Positions 41,917 through 50,407 of a stretch of 64,000 nucleotides of DNA are shown piece by piece. The notes below the pieces were generated by a model. The model was not told the origin of the DNA. It ran no database searches and was given only the letters and a program-made list of their open reading frames with translations. This DNA comes from Sphingomonas crusticola (GTDB taxonomy: Bacteria; Pseudomonadota; Alphaproteobacteria; Sphingomonadales; Sphingomonadaceae): NCBI RefSeq assembly GCF_003391115.1, contig NZ_QTJP01000001.1:186001-250000 (forward strand), in the 5' to 3' direction. Both the position numbers and the translations under genes were made by a program. Position 1 is the first letter of the stretch; every line of letters starts with the position of its first letter.

Positions 41917-43140
41917 TTATTGGTGTCTCCTCCTCGTTCGCGCCAGCATGTCGTCCATCAACTTCAGATAAGATGCAGCGGCAGAGCTCTCGCCGTGCCG
42001 AGCAAATAACACATTGTCGATCGACAGGAGGTATGGGCGGCGCAGCAGATCCTGCAGCGCCCAGGCGATCGCCTCCGGGTCCGGCCGGACCGTAACCGCC
42101 CGCGCGGCGTGAGGCAGTATGTCGTTCAGCGCGGCGGAAAAAGGCGTCACGATCGCGGGAGTGCCGCACACCAAAGCTTCGACCAGCGACGCCGGATAGC
42201 CTTCGTAATGCGAAGTCATCAGGAAGCAGGATGCCCGCCGCAGCCAGGGCGTGATATCGCGGACATGCCCTGGCAGCAGCACGCATTGATGCAGGCCCAG
42301 TCGCTCGATCATGCGCTCGAGCCGCGCTCGCTCGCTGCCTTCTCCCAGGATGACAAGCCGCGCGCTCGTCCAGCGGGACAGATGCGCCATCGCCTCGATT
42401 GCCAGGGCGAAATTCTTTTGCGGCTCAAGCCGGCCCGCCGCGACGATCAGATCGGGCTCGCGTTCGATCATGGCCGGTTGGTGGATGTCGGCGAAGATCG
42501 GCTCCCATTGCGCCGACACGCGCTCCTCACCCACCAACGCCACCGCTTCGGCACGCAATGCCGGGCTCATCGCGATCAGGATATCGATCCGTGCGGTCAA
42601 CGCCTTTAGAGTCAGCCGTCGAAGCCATCCGCCCGGCCCCCGGCGATCCGTTCGTACCAACGGGTTGCTGATTTTGCAGCAGGTCGCAGTGCGCCCTCTA
42701 TCGCGCAGCGAGAAGGCGGCGAGCACCAGAAAATGGAAATTGCCGGGGGCGAATATGACGTCGGGAGCGAAGCGTTTGGCCGCCCGCGCCAGCGCGAAGC
42801 CGAGGCGGACGCGCGACACCGCGCTCCTCGGTAACGTCCGACTTGCCGGTTCGACCGCAACCTCGTCTTCAACCATGGCGCGGACCGGCCCGGTTTCGTT
42901 GCCGCAGAAGATGCGCACCGTCCGTCCGGTTTTTGCCCATTGATTGGCCAGCCGGATCGCGACTCGTTCAGTACCGCCACCCGCAAAGTCGTGAAGCACG
43001 ATCAATATGCGCGCAGCAGGCGGCACCGGCTGCGCGACTGCCAGTTCACTCCTTGCCTCCGCGAACCGGTCGCGCATTTGCCCCTCGAACATCCGGCAAA
43101 GACGGCGCCACTGTTGCAAAGCCGCATCGCTTCGCGCCAA
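41917..43140 (-). CDS. GT4 glycosyltransferase
   Basis: 407 residues, GT-B fold without a signal peptide: LHDFAGGGTERVAIRLANQWA (acceptor loop), VAAGRLEPQKNFALAIEA (donor site) and SHYEGYPASLVEALVCGTPAIVT (EX7E motif). The start is uncertain: TTG 43140 or ATG 43092, the latter giving a shorter, more usual N terminus; no clear ribosome binding site helps. It is divergent from the FecI gene and belongs to the surface-glycan neighbourhood at 42-51.6 kb. Confidence 0.85.
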   Translation of the reverse strand: MARSDAALQQWRRLCRMFEGQMRDRFAEARSELAVAQPVPPAARILIVLHDFAGGGTERVAIRLANQWAKTGRTVRIFCGNETGPVRAMVEDEVAVEPASRTLPRSAVSRVRLGFALARAAKRFAPDVIFAPGNFHFLVLAAFSLRDRGRTATCCKISNPLVRTDRRGPGGWLRRLTLKALTARIDILIAMSPALRAEAVALVGEERVSAQWEPIFADIHQPAMIEREPDLIVAAGRLEPQKNFALAIEAMAHLSRWTSARLVILGEGSERARLERMIERLGLHQCVLLPGHVRDITPWLRRASCFLMTSHYEGYPASLVEALVCGTPAIVTPFSAALNDILPHAARAVTVRPDPEAIAWALQDLLRRPYLLSIDNVLFARHGESSAAASYLKLMDDMLARTRRRHQ

Positions 43141-43202
43141 GATTGTGACGACGCCTTCGGCTATCCTGCGGTTTCCGGTCCCGGGCGGCGTCTTCCTCGG
43201 TC

Positions 43203-43838
43203 ATGCGACAAGCCGACCGACCACCGCCGAACATTGTTGCTTTGCCGAGCAACGGCTATGAACGCCTCGCTAAGCAGCGCATGGGGCTCGACATGGTCGC
43301 TAGCGGACTCAGCGCGGTGCTACTCGCCAACCGTGGCCCGTTACTGCGCTTCCTGCGGGCACGCGGCGCAGGGGACGATGCCGAGGACGTGATGCAGGAC
43401 CTGTGGCTCAAGGTTGAACGGCTGGAAGCGGAAGGCCCGATCGCCGATCCACGCGCTTATCTGTTCCGCATGGCCGACAACCTCATGCATGATCGCGTGC
43501 GCGCGGCGATGCGTCGCACCAGTCGTGAACATGCATGGGGTGAAACCGGCTACGATATCAGCGGGCTGGACGACGCACCTTCGGCCGAGCGGGCGCTCGC
43601 GGCCCGCCAGCGGTTGCGGAGGGTCGAACTCGCACTGGCGACGCTGGGCGAACGGTCGCAGGCGATCTTCCGACGCTTCCGTATCGATGGCGTTTCGCAA
43701 AGCAGGATCGCTCAGGAAGAAGGGATCAGCCTCAGCGCCGTCGAGAAACACCTCCAGCGCGCCTATCGTATCGTCGCCACTCTGGTCGACGAGGATGATG
43801 AGGCCATCACCTCCCTGGCAGGCGGGCGCCATGAGTGA
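43203..43838 (+). CDS. FecI-like ECF sigma factor
   Basis: 211 residues. Sigma2 region (RGAGDDAEDVMQDLWLKV, ADPRAYLFRMADNLMHDRVRAAMRR) and sigma4 region (GVSQSRIAQEEGISLSAVEKHLQRAY). This is the FecI type, normally held in check and activated by a cognate FecR when a TonB receptor binds ligand at the cell surface. Its stop lies inside the FecR start region (8-bp overlap), and a receptor with an STN domain follows, so this is a complete cell-surface signalling cassette. Confidence 0.9.
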   Translation: MRQADRPPPNIVALPSNGYERLAKQRMGLDMVASGLSAVLLANRGPLLRFLRARGAGDDAEDVMQDLWLKVERLEAEGPIADPRAYLFRMADNLMHDRVRAAMRRTSREHAWGETGYDISGLDDAPSAERALAARQRLRRVELALATLGERSQAIFRRFRIDGVSQSRIAQEEGISLSAVEKHLQRAYRIVATLVDEDDEAITSLAGGRHE

Positions 43839-44769
43839 CGCTCGTATTCGCGACGAGGCCGCCTTGTGGATGGCGCGCGCGCGCGATCCCCGCTTCGACG
43901 ATTGGGACAGTCTGACGGATTGGCTCGAGACAGATCCCGCCCACAACCTCGCCTATGAAGCGGCATTTGCGGCGCACGACCTGACGGCAGAAGCCGATCT
44001 GCCCGTGGCGGCGGCGGTGGGGCAGCCACCCGTCCGCGCGCACCACATTGCCTGGTGGGCGGGAGGAGGCGTTGGCATTGCTGCGGCTGCCGCTGCGGTC
44101 TTCGCGCTGGTCATGCCGCGCACGGGCCCGGCTTTGATGGTGGCGGAAACCAGGGCCGGCGAGCAGCGCATGATCGCCCTGGCCGACGGGACGCGGATCG
44201 CGCTCAACGGCGGCTCGCGGCTCGTGCTCGACGGCAGGGATAGCCGCACCGCCAAGTTGGAGCGGGGCGAGGCGATGTTCAGCGTCGTTCATGACGAGAA
44301 CAGGCCTTTTACCGTCGACGCGGGCGGCGGGCGGCTGGTCGACCTCGGTACGCGCTTCGACGTCCGCCGCAATAATCAGACGACCGAAATCGCGGTGGCG
44401 CAGGGTATGGTATTGTACGATCCCGAAGGTGCCGCCGTCCGGCTTGGGGCGGGCCGCATGTTGCGCAAGAGCGACAGCAGCAACCTGGTCGAAGTGTCCG
44501 ATGTCGCGCCCGGATCGGTCGGCACGTGGCGGACCGGTCGCCTCGTCTATCGCGGTGCGACGCTGGAGCGCGTGGCCGAGGACCTGCGCCGGCTTACGGG
44601 CGAACAGATGGAGGTTGCCCCGGATCTGGCGGGACGTGCCTTCACCGGCGTGATTGTCGTACCCACCCGCGATCGCCGCCGGTTTCTCGATCGGCTCGGG
44701 TTGGTGCTGGACGTCGACATCGCCAGCGGGCCCAAAGGATATTATCTGAAGGCGCGTGCGGGGCGCTGA
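43831..44769 (+). CDS. FecR-type anti-sigma/transmembrane regulator
   Basis: 312 residues: N-terminal DUF4880-like part (MSDARIRDEAALWMARARDP, DWLETDPAHNLAYEAA), one membrane segment at about residues 70-92, then a periplasmic FecR domain (IALADGTRIALNGGSRL, VVHDENRPFTVDAGGGRLVDLGTRFDVR) and a C-terminal STN-like part. FecR relays the receptor signal across the inner membrane to FecI. ATG 43831 overlaps the sigma gene by 8 bp; the frame open to 43414 is in another reading context. Confidence 0.9.
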   Translation: MSDARIRDEAALWMARARDPRFDDWDSLTDWLETDPAHNLAYEAAFAAHDLTAEADLPVAAAVGQPPVRAHHIAWWAGGGVGIAAAAAAVFALVMPRTGPALMVAETRAGEQRMIALADGTRIALNGGSRLVLDGRDSRTAKLERGEAMFSVVHDENRPFTVDAGGGRLVDLGTRFDVRRNNQTTEIAVAQGMVLYDPEGAAVRLGAGRMLRKSDSSNLVEVSDVAPGSVGTWRTGRLVYRGATLERVAEDLRRLTGEQMEVAPDLAGRAFTGVIVVPTRDRRRFLDRLGLVLDVDIASGPKGYYLKARAGR

Positions 44770-47101
44770 AAATCTGGCGATGATGGTGCTGACGCTGGTG
44801 GGGACCGCTGCCGTGGCGTCCGCTCCGGCGCGTGTCGCGGTCGACTTGCCCGCGGGCACCCTCGGCAATGCCCTCATCAAGCTGGCCGAGCAAACCGGCG
44901 CGACGATCGGCTCCACCGATCCGGCCGTGGCGCGTTTGCGCGTGCATTCCCTTCGCGGAAGGATGGGGGTCGCAACCGCCTTGCGCCGTCTGCTGCGCGG
45001 GCAACCCGCCCGTGCCGACCGAATTGACGACGCGACCTGGCGTATCATCCTGGCTCCTGCTCCGCCCGGGCGGCTCCGGATTCCGCTCAGCCCCCCGCCG
45101 GCCATGATCGTGGCCGAGGATGAGATCGTCATAACCGCGAGCAAGACCGGCACGCGGCTGTCACGCTATGCGGGTACGGCGTCCCTGGTGTCGGGCGCGG
45201 ATCTCAATCTCGCGCAGCAGGGGCGGGGATCCGAAGCGCTGATCGAGCGGCTGCCCTCGCTCAACTCGACCCATCTGGGGTCGGGCCGCAACAAATTGTT
45301 CATTCGCGGCATCGCCGATTCGAGTTTCAACGGGCCGTCGCAGGCGCTGGTCGGTCAATATTTGGGCGATGTGCGGCTGAGCTATAATGCGCCCGATCCC
45401 GATATCAGCCTCTACGACGTGGAAGCGGTTGAGGTTATCGAAGGTCCGCAAGGCGCGCTCTATGGGGCGGGTTCGCTCGCCGGTGTTTTGCGCATCATTC
45501 CCCGACCGGTAGTGATGGGATCGGCCCAGGGCAGCCTTGGTGTCGGCGGGTCCGTGACCGCACATGGGGCCGTCGGCTATGATGTGGTGGCCATGCTCAA
45601 CCTGCCGCTCAGTGCTCATGTCGGCGGCCGCATCGTCGCATTCAGCGCGTCCGAAGGTGGCTATATCGACGATCAAGGCCGCAAGATCGCCAACGTCAAC
45701 CGCACGCACAAGGGCGGCGGCCGCGCTGCTTTACGCGTCGACATAGGCGATTGGCGCGTGGACCTGGGTGCGGTGGTGCAGAATATCTCCACCCGGGACG
45801 GCCAATATGCCGACACCGGCCTCCCGCAACTGACGCGTTCCAGCCGTATCGCGCAGCCGTTCGACAATGATTATCTGCTCGGCAGCGTCAGCGTTTCGCG
45901 TGATTGGGGCGCAATGTCTCTCGTCTCGACCAGCGCGGTCGTCGGGCAGGACACCGATTCCCGTTATGATTTCACCGCACCGGGGGCGCTATCTCCCCGC
46001 ATTTTCGATCAGCATAACCGCATCGACTTGTTCACGAACGAGACACGTCTGTCGCGACGCGATGCCGAGGGGCGCGGTTGGGTGATCGGCGCGAGTATCA
46101 TCCAGGATGATGAACGGCTTACCCGGGCTTTAGGCGACCCGGCCTCGCCGCGCCGAATCCTCGGCGTCGATAATAGCGTCACCGAGGGCGCCATATTCGG
46201 TGAGGCAGGATTCGGATTGGCGGCTGGGGTGATCGCTACGGTCGGCGGACGGTTCGAATATGATCACCTGAGAGGCCGCGCGCTCGACCGCCGCGCAGAC
46301 GTTGGCGACCCCAGACGTAACGAAAAGACCTTCGTGCCATCCTTGTCCCTGTCGTGGCGGCCGTCACCATCGCTATTGCTCTATGGCCGCTATCAGGAAG
46401 GCTTTCGTCCCGGCGGCTTGTCGGTAACGCCCGGTTCTGGCCCGCCCGTGATCCAACGTTACCATAGCGACAATCTCTCATCGGCGGAGTTTGGCGTGAA
46501 GTGGAGGCCGGCGGGCGCCCGCCGCTTCGACACGACCTTTACGTTGAGCCATGGCCATTGGAGCAATATCCAGGCGGACCTCGTCGATATGGCGGGCCTC
46601 CCCTTCACGCAGAATATCGGGTCTGGGCGGATTCACGGCGCCGAGATTTCGTTCGGGTGGCGGCCGTTCACGGGTGTGGCGGTCAGCGCCGCAGCGTTCG
46701 CTAACGATAGCCGGCTCAGCAACCCGGTCGCAGCCCTTTCTTCCGAGCGCAGATACGAGCTGCCCAATATCGCGCATTTCGGCGCGTCCGGGCGCGTCGT
46801 TTTCAGCCAGGCGCTGGCAGGCGACTGGCGGGTCGAGAGCGATGCCCATGCTTACTATGTCGGGCATAGCCGGCTCGGCGTCGGTTCCGAGCTCGACCTG
46901 CTCCAAGGCAATTACTTCCTGACTGGCGCATCCTTGCGCCTGAGCAATGGCCGCTGGGGCTTATCCTTGGATGGCGACAACCTCCTCAACAGCCGCGGCA
47001 CGATGTTCGCGCTCGGCAACCCGTTCGACGTCGCCGCCGGGCGGCAGAGCGTGCCGCCACGCCCGCGCACGATCCGGATCGGCGTCGATGTTCATTTCTA
47101 G
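44756..47101 (+). CDS. TonB-dependent transducer (STN-type) receptor
   Basis: 781 residues. A signal-like segment (MVLTLVGTAAVASAP) precedes an STN domain (PAGTLGNALIKLAEQTG...LRVHSLRGRMGVATALRRLL...ATWRII; about residues 25-100), the signature of transducers coupled to FecR. Then the TonB box region DEIVITASKTGTRLS and plug (VEVIEGPQGALYGAGSLAG). The barrel ends IRIGVDVHF with terminal Phe. GTG 44756 (14-bp overlap with FecR) gives the better signal peptide; ATG 44780 is the alternative. Ligand unknown; downstream is a GINT1-N-like protein rather than iron genes. Confidence 0.9.
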   Translation: MRGAENLAMMVLTLVGTAAVASAPARVAVDLPAGTLGNALIKLAEQTGATIGSTDPAVARLRVHSLRGRMGVATALRRLLRGQPARADRIDDATWRIILAPAPPGRLRIPLSPPPAMIVAEDEIVITASKTGTRLSRYAGTASLVSGADLNLAQQGRGSEALIERLPSLNSTHLGSGRNKLFIRGIADSSFNGPSQALVGQYLGDVRLSYNAPDPDISLYDVEAVEVIEGPQGALYGAGSLAGVLRIIPRPVVMGSAQGSLGVGGSVTAHGAVGYDVVAMLNLPLSAHVGGRIVAFSASEGGYIDDQGRKIANVNRTHKGGGRAALRVDIGDWRVDLGAVVQNISTRDGQYADTGLPQLTRSSRIAQPFDNDYLLGSVSVSRDWGAMSLVSTSAVVGQDTDSRYDFTAPGALSPRIFDQHNRIDLFTNETRLSRRDAEGRGWVIGASIIQDDERLTRALGDPASPRRILGVDNSVTEGAIFGEAGFGLAAGVIATVGGRFEYDHLRGRALDRRADVGDPRRNEKTFVPSLSLSWRPSPSLLLYGRYQEGFRPGGLSVTPGSGPPVIQRYHSDNLSSAEFGVKWRPAGARRFDTTFTLSHGHWSNIQADLVDMAGLPFTQNIGSGRIHGAEISFGWRPFTGVAVSAAAFANDSRLSNPVAALSSERRYELPNIAHFGASGRVVFSQALAGDWRVESDAHAYYVGHSRLGVGSELDLLQGNYFLTGASLRLSNGRWGLSLDGDNLLNSRGTMFALGNPFDVAAGRQSVPPRPRTIRIGVDVHF

Positions 47102-47116
47102 TCCCGTCTTGGACTG

Positions 47117-48031
47117 ATGCCGCGCCGCTGCGACATATGGCGCGTTGGCGTCGTGCGCGCACCGATCGAGGCGATCGCGGCACGAGGAGGTGTCGACCCG
47201 GCCGCCATTACTTGGCTTGCCGAGGAAGGGCCATTCCGGTTTCTTGCCGATCCGTTCGGCCTCTGGCGCGACGATCGGCTCTATCTGTTCGCAGAGGCTT
47301 ATGACTATCGCACCCGTCACGGCGTGATCGAGGTGATCACGCTCGATGCCAATATGCAGGCGATCGGGCGCGAGACGGCGCTGAAGGCGCCGTGGCACCT
47401 GTCCTATCCCTATGTTTTCGAGGCCGAAGGCGCGACCTGGATGCTGCCCGAAGCGCATAAATCCGGTGGGCTGACGCTATATCGCGCTGCCGACTTCCCC
47501 CATCGCTGGGAAGCCGCGGCGCGCATCGCACTGGATGTCGTGCCGATCGATGCGACGCCGGTGTTTCATGACGGACGCTGGTGGCTATTCTATAGCGGCG
47601 GCCCGGATCGAGCATCGCGCATGGGCGCGCTCCATTGCGCTTGGGCGGATCGGCTCGAACGGCCCTGGCACCCACATCCGCGAAATCCCATCCGCTGCGA
47701 CATTGCCGGCGCGCGGCCGGGCGGCACGCCATTCGTGACCGAAAATATGCTGGCTTTGCCGGTGCAGGATTGCAGCCACACTTATGGCGGCGCCATCCGT
47801 ATCCTGCGCTTTCCGAGGCTAACCCCTGAACGGGTTGAAACCATAGCGGGACCGCCCCTGCCGCCGCCGGCCGGCACTGACTATCGTGACGGCTTTCACA
47901 CCCTGTCCGGCTGCGGGCCGGTCACGCTGATCGACGTCAAGCGGGTCGACCGTTCCGGACGGGGCTGGTTGATCGATCTGCAGCGCGCATTCGCCGCCTC
48001 CGTACTTCCCGGACGCGATCCGAAACCTTGA
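47117..48031 (+). CDS. GINT1 N-terminal-domain-like protein (five-bladed propeller)
   Basis: 304 residues, no signal peptide. Repeating blade motifs FLADPFGLWRDDRLYLFAEA, WHLSYPYVFEAEGATWMLPEA, VPIDATPVFHDGRWWLFYS and HTYGGAIRILRF match the N-terminal domain shared with plant GINT1 (glucosamine inositolphosphorylceramide transferase) and found in bacterial capsule/glycolipid clusters. It resembles glycan-acting propellers, so a glycosyl-binding or -transfer function is plausible but unproven. Its last 95 bp overlap the end of the convergent GT4 gene. It follows the TonB receptor by 15 bp. Confidence 0.75.
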   Translation: MPRRCDIWRVGVVRAPIEAIAARGGVDPAAITWLAEEGPFRFLADPFGLWRDDRLYLFAEAYDYRTRHGVIEVITLDANMQAIGRETALKAPWHLSYPYVFEAEGATWMLPEAHKSGGLTLYRAADFPHRWEAAARIALDVVPIDATPVFHDGRWWLFYSGGPDRASRMGALHCAWADRLERPWHPHPRNPIRCDIAGARPGGTPFVTENMLALPVQDCSHTYGGAIRILRFPRLTPERVETIAGPPLPPPAGTDYRDGFHTLSGCGPVTLIDVKRVDRSGRGWLIDLQRAFAASVLPGRDPKP

Positions 48032-49079
48032 TTCCCGCCCCGGCGAACGCCGCACCACCGAACAGGTCCAGCACGCGCATGCGCCCCGCATTTCCCATTA
48101 CCGCCAATTGGTCGGGCGCACGGAGCATCTGCGCGAGCGACTTGGCCAGTGTCTCGGGATCTGCCGGCGGCACGGTGTGACCGGTGATGCCGTTGACAAT
48201 AGTGTAGGGCAGTTCGCCCACGGCGGAGGCCAGCACCGGTAGCCCGGCCTGCATCGCTTCATGCGCGGCGATGCACAATCCCTCGGATCGCGACGGCTGC
48301 ACATAGAGGTGCAGGTCCGCGAGAAAGGCATGCGGCTCCACGAAGCCCGCGAAGCCGAGATTCGGCAGACGGGCCTGCGCAGCTTGAGCCGCCAGCCGCG
48401 CATACTGATCGCCCTCGCCGGCGATGCGGACCTCGATCGGGGCGGGAGGCTCGAAACCTCCATCGCGCAGCCGCGCCAGTGCGGCGATGAGCACATCATA
48501 GCCTTTGACCGGGTGAAGCCTGCCAAGCGAGCCGATGCGGATCGGTTGACCGGGGCGCCAGGGAACAGCGCGCGGCGCATTCTCATCGGCGGCGAACAGT
48601 GGCCATACGGCGATCCGGTCGAGTGCAACGCCCAGCCGGCGGTGCGTCAGTTCGGCGACGTTGTTGGAGTCCGCCAGCCACAGCAAGGATCTTCCCTGCC
48701 GTGCCTTGAGCAGCCAGCGATTGGCCGGTTTGAGATAAGCCGCATGCTGCCAGCTCACCACGTCGATGCCATGCATCTGCCCGACGATCTGACCGATCAG
48801 CGTGGCGCGGGTGAGGGAAGTCCAGATCACGTCCGGTTGAATGTGCAGGATCTGCTGATCGAGCCATCGCAAGGCGGCGAGATGGTCGCGTTGCCCGCCT
48901 TCGCGCACGGCAACCTTCAGACCTGCCTCAAGGATTGCGGGCAGACCGCGCAGGTCTCGTGGCGTCAGCGCCAGTATCTCTACGCGATGCCCCTGCGCTT
49001 GGAGCAGCCGCACCACCGCCGGCACCGGCGCCGACGCGCCGCCGCCTTCCAGGGAGTTGATGACATAAGCGATCTGCAT
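47937..49079 (-). CDS. GT4 glycosyltransferase with unusual C-terminal tail
   Basis: 380 residues from ATG 49079. MQIAYVINSLEGGGASAPV (acceptor loop), SLGRLHPVKGYDVLIAAL (donor site) and PSRSEGLCIAAHEAMQAGLPVLA (EX7E motif) define GT4. After ...MRVLDLFGGAAFAG the protein continues into a basic tail (RVREVRRRRMRAADRS) unlike normal GT4 ends, in the 95 bp that overlap the convergent gene; a small frame disruption or recent deletion may explain it. The start shares one base with the flippase stop (TGATG). No DXD or signal peptide. Confidence 0.83.
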   Translation of the reverse strand: MQIAYVINSLEGGGASAPVPAVVRLLQAQGHRVEILALTPRDLRGLPAILEAGLKVAVREGGQRDHLAALRWLDQQILHIQPDVIWTSLTRATLIGQIVGQMHGIDVVSWQHAAYLKPANRWLLKARQGRSLLWLADSNNVAELTHRRLGVALDRIAVWPLFAADENAPRAVPWRPGQPIRIGSLGRLHPVKGYDVLIAALARLRDGGFEPPAPIEVRIAGEGDQYARLAAQAAQARLPNLGFAGFVEPHAFLADLHLYVQPSRSEGLCIAAHEAMQAGLPVLASAVGELPYTIVNGITGHTVPPADPETLAKSLAQMLRAPDQLAVMGNAGRMRVLDLFGGAAFAGAGIKVSDRVREVRRRRMRAADRSTSPVRNGRPA

Positions 49080-50407
49080 CAGGCAGCTACCGGACGACCC
49101 GCCGGTATTCGCGTCTGGTGCAAAACCATCGCCAACAGCAGGAGCGAAGCGCCGACGCCTTGCAGGATCGAATGCCAGCCCGCGCCCGCCAGCCCGAATA
49201 CAGTCATCATCAGCGGCAGCAGCGGCAGGAGCCCCAGATTGACGAGAAGGTTGGCGGCGACCGACAACGAGGGGCGGCCGAGTGCGGTGAGGGCCGCGCT
49301 GGCCGGAGGCGCGACCAGCCACGCCGCGCGGCCGATGGCGAGCAGCAGGATCAACCCGGCCGCATCGGCGAAAGACGGCCCGCCCAGCACGACTGCGACC
49401 AGCCGCTCCGCGAAGGCAAGGAGCAGCACCACTGGCGCCGCGATTGCCAGCGCCACGCCGGCACATCGCAGCAGGGCCGCTCGAAGTGCCGCACCACTGC
49501 CGTGGTTCGCGACGAGCCGCGCAAGTTCGGCATAAGCGGCCTGGCCAATCATTTGCGCGGGTTGCTGGATCACGACGGCCGCGCGCTGCGCGACCGCGTA
49601 GAGGCCGGCGGCGGCGGGTCCCAGCGTCCAGCCGACGAACAGAGGCGGGATCCGGGAGGCGAGCTCGGTCAGTGTGACGTCGGCGTTGGCCGCCAGCATG
49701 AAACGCCACAGACCGGGATTTTCCCGCAGCGCGCCGCGGGCATTTCCCAGCAATCGCGGGTTACGCATGGTCCGTCGCATCGCGACGATGCCAAGCAACC
49801 ACATCGCCGCCCATTCGGCGAGCGCGGCGACGAGCCATGCGACCAGAAAACCCTTCAAGCCCCAGCCGGCCCATATGACCAGCAAGGCGCCAATCAGCCG
49901 GACGCTGGGCGCGACGATGTTATGCAGTCCCAGCCAGTCGAAGCGGCCGAGCAGTTGCAAATAGCCGGCCGGCGTTGCCCGGATCGTGGCGAGGACGGCG
50001 AAGCTGTAGGGCAGCGCGAAGGCGATCGCGGTCGGCGACCATCCTAGCCGGGGGCCGATGACGGGTGCCAACGTCGCCGCGACCGCCACCGACGCAATGC
50101 CGCCAATTCCCTCGACGATTGCGACGAAGCGCAGCAGCCGCATAAGGCGGGGATGATCGTCCTCCGCAAGGGCCTGCGCGCCGTAGCGGACGATCGCGTG
50201 CCAGCCGGGAAATTCGACGATCCCGCCGACCGTCATAGCGAAGGCGTGGACCAGCACCAGGACGCCGTAATCGCTCGGGCCAAGCGCGCGCGTCGCGACC
50301 AGCATGTAACCGAGCCCCAACACTGCCGAGGCGGCCTTGCCTCCCAGCAACTGCAGAAGATTGCCGTAAATGCGTCCCACGAGCCCGTGCCCGGGAGTGT
50401 CAGGCAT
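49079..50407 (-). CDS. polysaccharide flippase (Wzx-like, MOP superfamily)
   Basis: 442 residues of repeated hydrophobic segments, about 12-14 transmembrane helices, beginning GLVGRIYGNLLQLLGGKAASAVLG, the typical oligosaccharide flippase N terminus with RALGPSDYGVL. It would move a lipid-linked repeat unit across the inner membrane. ATG 50407 overlaps the glycerophosphotransferase-like gene by 8 bp; other starts lie inside that gene. Overlap with both neighbours shows a tight operon. Confidence 0.9.
   Translation of the reverse strand: MPDTPGHGLVGRIYGNLLQLLGGKAASAVLGLGYMLVATRALGPSDYGVLVLVHAFAMTVGGIVEFPGWHAIVRYGAQALAEDDHPRLMRLLRFVAIVEGIGGIASVAVAATLAPVIGPRLGWSPTAIAFALPYSFAVLATIRATPAGYLQLLGRFDWLGLHNIVAPSVRLIGALLVIWAGWGLKGFLVAWLVAALAEWAAMWLLGIVAMRRTMRNPRLLGNARGALRENPGLWRFMLAANADVTLTELASRIPPLFVGWTLGPAAAGLYAVAQRAAVVIQQPAQMIGQAAYAELARLVANHGSGAALRAALLRCAGVALAIAAPVVLLLAFAERLVAVVLGGPSFADAAGLILLLAIGRAAWLVAPPASAALTALGRPSLSVAANLLVNLGLLPLLPLMMTVFGLAGAGWHSILQGVGASLLLLAMVLHQTRIPAGRPVAA

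Noticed and set aside
49080-49709. N-terminal extension of the GT4 at 47937
   Set aside because: It lies antisense-frame within the flippase gene and is Arg-rich without GT motifs; ATG 49079 begins the normal GT4 N terminus.
49118-50047. A plus-strand frame opposite the flippase
   Set aside because: The minus-strand frame has repeated membrane segments and overlapping stops/starts with both neighbours; the plus frame is Gln/Arg-rich noise.
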